From the NCBI RefSeq assembly GCF_000350085.1, contig NZ_CAUM01000001.1, positions 1 to 49,272 on the forward strand: DNA of 49,272 nt, read 5' to 3'. The position numbers were made by a program, and so were the translations under genes. Below the pieces are notes generated by a model, which was given only the letters and a program-made list of their open reading frames with translations, was not told the origin of the DNA and ran no database searches. This document shows, one piece after another, positions 47,489 to 49,272 of this stretch. Origin of the DNA: Mesorhizobium metallidurans STM 2683 (GTDB lineage: Bacteria > Pseudomonadota > Alphaproteobacteria > Rhizobiales > Rhizobiaceae). How positions within the stretch are numbered: the first letter of the stretch is position 1; each line of letters starts with the position of its first letter.

Positions 47489-47489
47489 C

Positions 47490-48480
47490 AGCGCGGGATC
47501 GATCCGCTGCGCGACCAAACGCAGTCGTTGCGCGTGTGCAAGGTCGAGGAGGCGATCTTCAAGTTTACGGATCCCAACATTGCGGGGAAATCCAAGCTCA
47601 CGCGGCGACTCGCGCCCGGTCGGCCGGATTTCGCAATAACCATCCGCAGGAAACATCGCGGAGCGAACCGACGCCGGCAGACGATCAATGACAAGCGTCT
47701 GAATTGTGACGACCTGCTCGCGCCGATAGGCCCCTTCTGCGACATCCCGCCAACGAACGCGTCCGCGCTGGCGAACCCAACGGACCTCGGCGACGGTGAT
47801 ATGCATATAGTCGCCGGCAATGGCCAGGCCACGATCAGATCCATCGCAGCTTCGTTGCGCACCGGGACGACCGCGGCGACGGAGCACATAGCCTTCGGCC
47901 TGTTGGCCTTCGCGATACATTGGTTTTCGCGCGCAAGCGTCCACACCGCGTCTGCCGCTCCCTTCGCGCTGCTGTATTCCTCTATGAGCCTTTTCGCGAT
48001 CGCCTCCCGCATGGCGTCGTCCATTAACGCTGCATGCTCTCTGCGTAGCCGAAAGGCCTCGAGGAATCGCTGGTGCAAGGAAGAGACTGCCATCCGGAAC
48101 TCGTTCACAATGTCGTTGATCACTGCTTGTGCGACAGAGGGGTTGGCGGGCCTTCGTTCTGAATGATCTTGAGTGAAACGGAGCCGGGTCGGCTGCTTAC
48201 GTCGACCGCTTAGAAAGAGGCGACCGTCGCGCGTTGGGCCGAGCAGCACGGAAATGGCTGCAGAGAGATAGCACGCGGGTATAGATATTGGGACATGCGA
48301 ACAGCGTGTCGGAGGAGCACCGTGTCGATGTCATCATTGGCATCGACGTAGATGCCGCGCATCAGCTGCACCAGTTTGCCCGTCTCTGCGTGTCTTCTCG
48401 ATCGTTTCCCCGACCAGATGGAGAGGCATTCTAATTTTTGCGTACTTCAGTACGCGAAAGTACTGCGGAGAAAGCCTTTC
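47490..48480 (-). pseudogene. Multiply frameshifted AbiEi/HipA-like gene remnant
   Basis: On the minus strand coherent protein pieces occur in changing frames: YAKIRMPLHLVGETIEKTRRDG, then LVQLMRGIYVDANDDIDTVLLRHAVRMSQYLYPRA, then LLGPTRDGRLFLSGRRKQPT, a helical piece with LHQRFLEAFRLRREHAALMD, then YREGQQAEGYVLRRRGRPGA and RNEAAMDLIVAW. The first pieces resemble the winged-helix plus core of AbiEi-type antitoxin domains, and the later ones resemble regions I associate with long HipA-family toxins carrying such an N-terminus; the match is from memory. At least three frame changes make it non-functional. The part below about 47830 is unrecognised. Confidence 0.4.
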
Positions 48481-49205
48481 TTGGGTCGTCTTCCGAAGCG
48501 GAAACGTTGAAGGACAGAGGATCATTGGGCCTATGTGTCCACGCTAGCACGGTGATTCATCCAAAAAAATGCACGACAAGCTCCATCGAACAGGAGATTT
48601 GTCGTCAACCTGCCAGCGTATTACGTGATGTTGCTAGCACCGAAGAATTTCAAGCATCAAAGACTTGCCAATGAACGACCTCAAAAAGGTGTGCCCACAC
48701 AATGTCACAGCAGATGAGAATGCGAAGCTTTGGTCGATCGAGGATCGACAGGATTCGACACGACACCCATCTCCTGCCAGCCCATTCCCGTCTACTCGAC
48801 CTAGGGCTGTCGAGCATGAGCAAGACCGTCCTTGCCTTATGGTCTGTGAACTCCGGCTTTGACCTCGCCGAATGGCAGTCGTAAATAATGCAGTCAACAG
48901 TGTGCATACCGCGACGGCGACCACATTGTTTTAGTCTTTTCAACAGCCTAACAATCTGACGGTATTCTTGACGGTATTCCTTGGAAAGATGATAAGATTT
49001 TATCAATCAAAACAAGCAGTTATAGACCTAATTGATCATTGAGTGGGAGTGATTCAGGCCCACCCAAACGCCGCCGAAAATACGCCAATCTGCGACGTAA
49101 CGTACTGAAAACAAATATAAATCATTTCAGAGGCAATCAGCGACAATCGATGCGCAGAGATTGGCTTTGACGGACCTACCGCATATTGCCCATTCGAATT
49201 TTTCT
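48481..49205. other. AT-richer gene-free end region
   Basis: No gene was accepted. Minus-strand frames at 48650-49006 and a plus-strand frame at 48438-48674 lack family features. Base composition shifts to clearly lower GC after about 48900, unlike the rest of the window, which suggests DNA of another origin or a promoter region for a gene beyond the edge. It contains a 12-bp tandem repeat. Confidence 0.45.
48957..48980. repeat. 12-bp tandem repeat TGACGGTATTC(T/C)
   Basis: TGACGGTATTCT at 48957-48968 is followed directly by TGACGGTATTCC at 48969-48980. The core TGACGGTA recurs at 49233-49240 in the right arm of the terminator near the window end. Tandem half-sites of this size may bind a regulator or be part of a recombination site; neither can be shown. 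Confidence 0.6.
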
Positions 49206-49247
49206 AAGTACCGTCAGAGCCAATGAGGCTCTTGACGGTACTTTTTT
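49206..49247 (+). terminator. Strong Rho-independent terminator
   Basis: AAGTACCGTCAGAGCC at 49206-49221 pairs with GGCTCTTGACGGTACTT at 49227-49243 around AATGA, leaving one bulged base, and is followed by a T run. The 16-bp stem is far longer than needed. The left arm is preceded by TTTTT at 49198-49203 (with a C), so it is likely to work mainly on the plus strand. No gene ends just before it inside the window. Confidence 0.8.
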
Positions 49248-49272
49248 AGAGTCCCCGATAGGGATCTGTAAA

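Noticed and set aside
47363..48166. 267-codon plus-strand frame as one gene
   Set aside because: Only its first 40 or so codons are HsdR-like; the rest is antisense to another remnant.
46000..49272. tRNA gene or ICE attachment site at the right side
   Set aside because: No cloverleaf or CCA-type 3' tRNA end was seen, and no repeat to pair it with is in the window.

Overview
The window reads as part of a symbiosis island, an integrative and conjugative element (ICE) of a rhizobial alphaproteobacterium, most probably Mesorhizobium or a close relative. The grounds are the high GC, an RlxS/DUF3363 relaxase with an alphaproteobacterial ICE gene order (DUF2958, ParB-like, DUF736, HTH, TraF peptidase, lytic transglycosylase, relaxase), a complete trb mating-pair operon, two clear nod boxes, nodM, and the symbiotic high-affinity oxidase cluster fixNOQP-fixGHIS with fnrN and hemN. 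No sequence search was run; family names rest on motifs and remembered family architecture.

Layout. 1-7.3 kb: conjugative processing block, with the tail of an ArdC-like gene, DUF2958, a frameshifted ParB-like gene, DUF736, a small HTH protein, TraF (S26 peptidase), a lytic transglycosylase and RlxS. 7.3-13.5 kb: accessory cargo, with an SMP-30/gluconolactonase, a nod box followed by an FkbM-family methyltransferase whose 3' end is replaced by an ISL3-type transposase remnant, a small conserved-looking gene on the minus strand, a second nod box followed by nodM (glucosamine-6-phosphate synthase), and an IS6-type remnant. 13.5-25.4 kb: traG, a CopG-like gene, trbBCDEJLFGI and DUF2274, tightly spaced and on one strand; trbK is not seen between trbJ and trbL.

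25.5-36.5 kb: microaerobic respiration. hemN (minus) and fnrN (plus) diverge around an Fnr/FixK-like palindrome. A decayed IS481-like transposase lies between fnrN and fixN and appears to supply the last codons of fnrN. fixNOQP (cbb3 oxidase) is followed by a strong hairpin and then fixGHIS (assembly and copper import). 36.6-42.5 kb: a GH127 family beta-L-arabinofuranosidase, a hypothetical gene overlapping a UbiM-like flavin hydroxylase, and a membrane GGDEF-EAL protein. 42.7-45.7 kb (minus): a TSUP anion exporter and groES-groEL with a perfect CIRCE operator.

45.7-49.3 kb: eroded DNA holding a serine recombinase C-terminus butted against a fragment of a type I restriction HsdR subunit, a multiply frameshifted AbiEi/HipA-like reading, an AT-richer stretch with a 12-bp tandem repeat, and a strong terminator at the right edge.

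How it fits together: TraF, the lytic transglycosylase, RlxS, TraG and Trb would process and export the element. Nod-box genes respond to plant flavonoids through NodD and supply or decorate Nod factor. FnrN, HemN and FixNOQPGHIS support respiration at the low oxygen of the nodule. The most notable features are the two nod boxes inside the conjugation module, the decay of the nod-box methyltransferase and of the ParB gene, and the IS-derived tail of fnrN.
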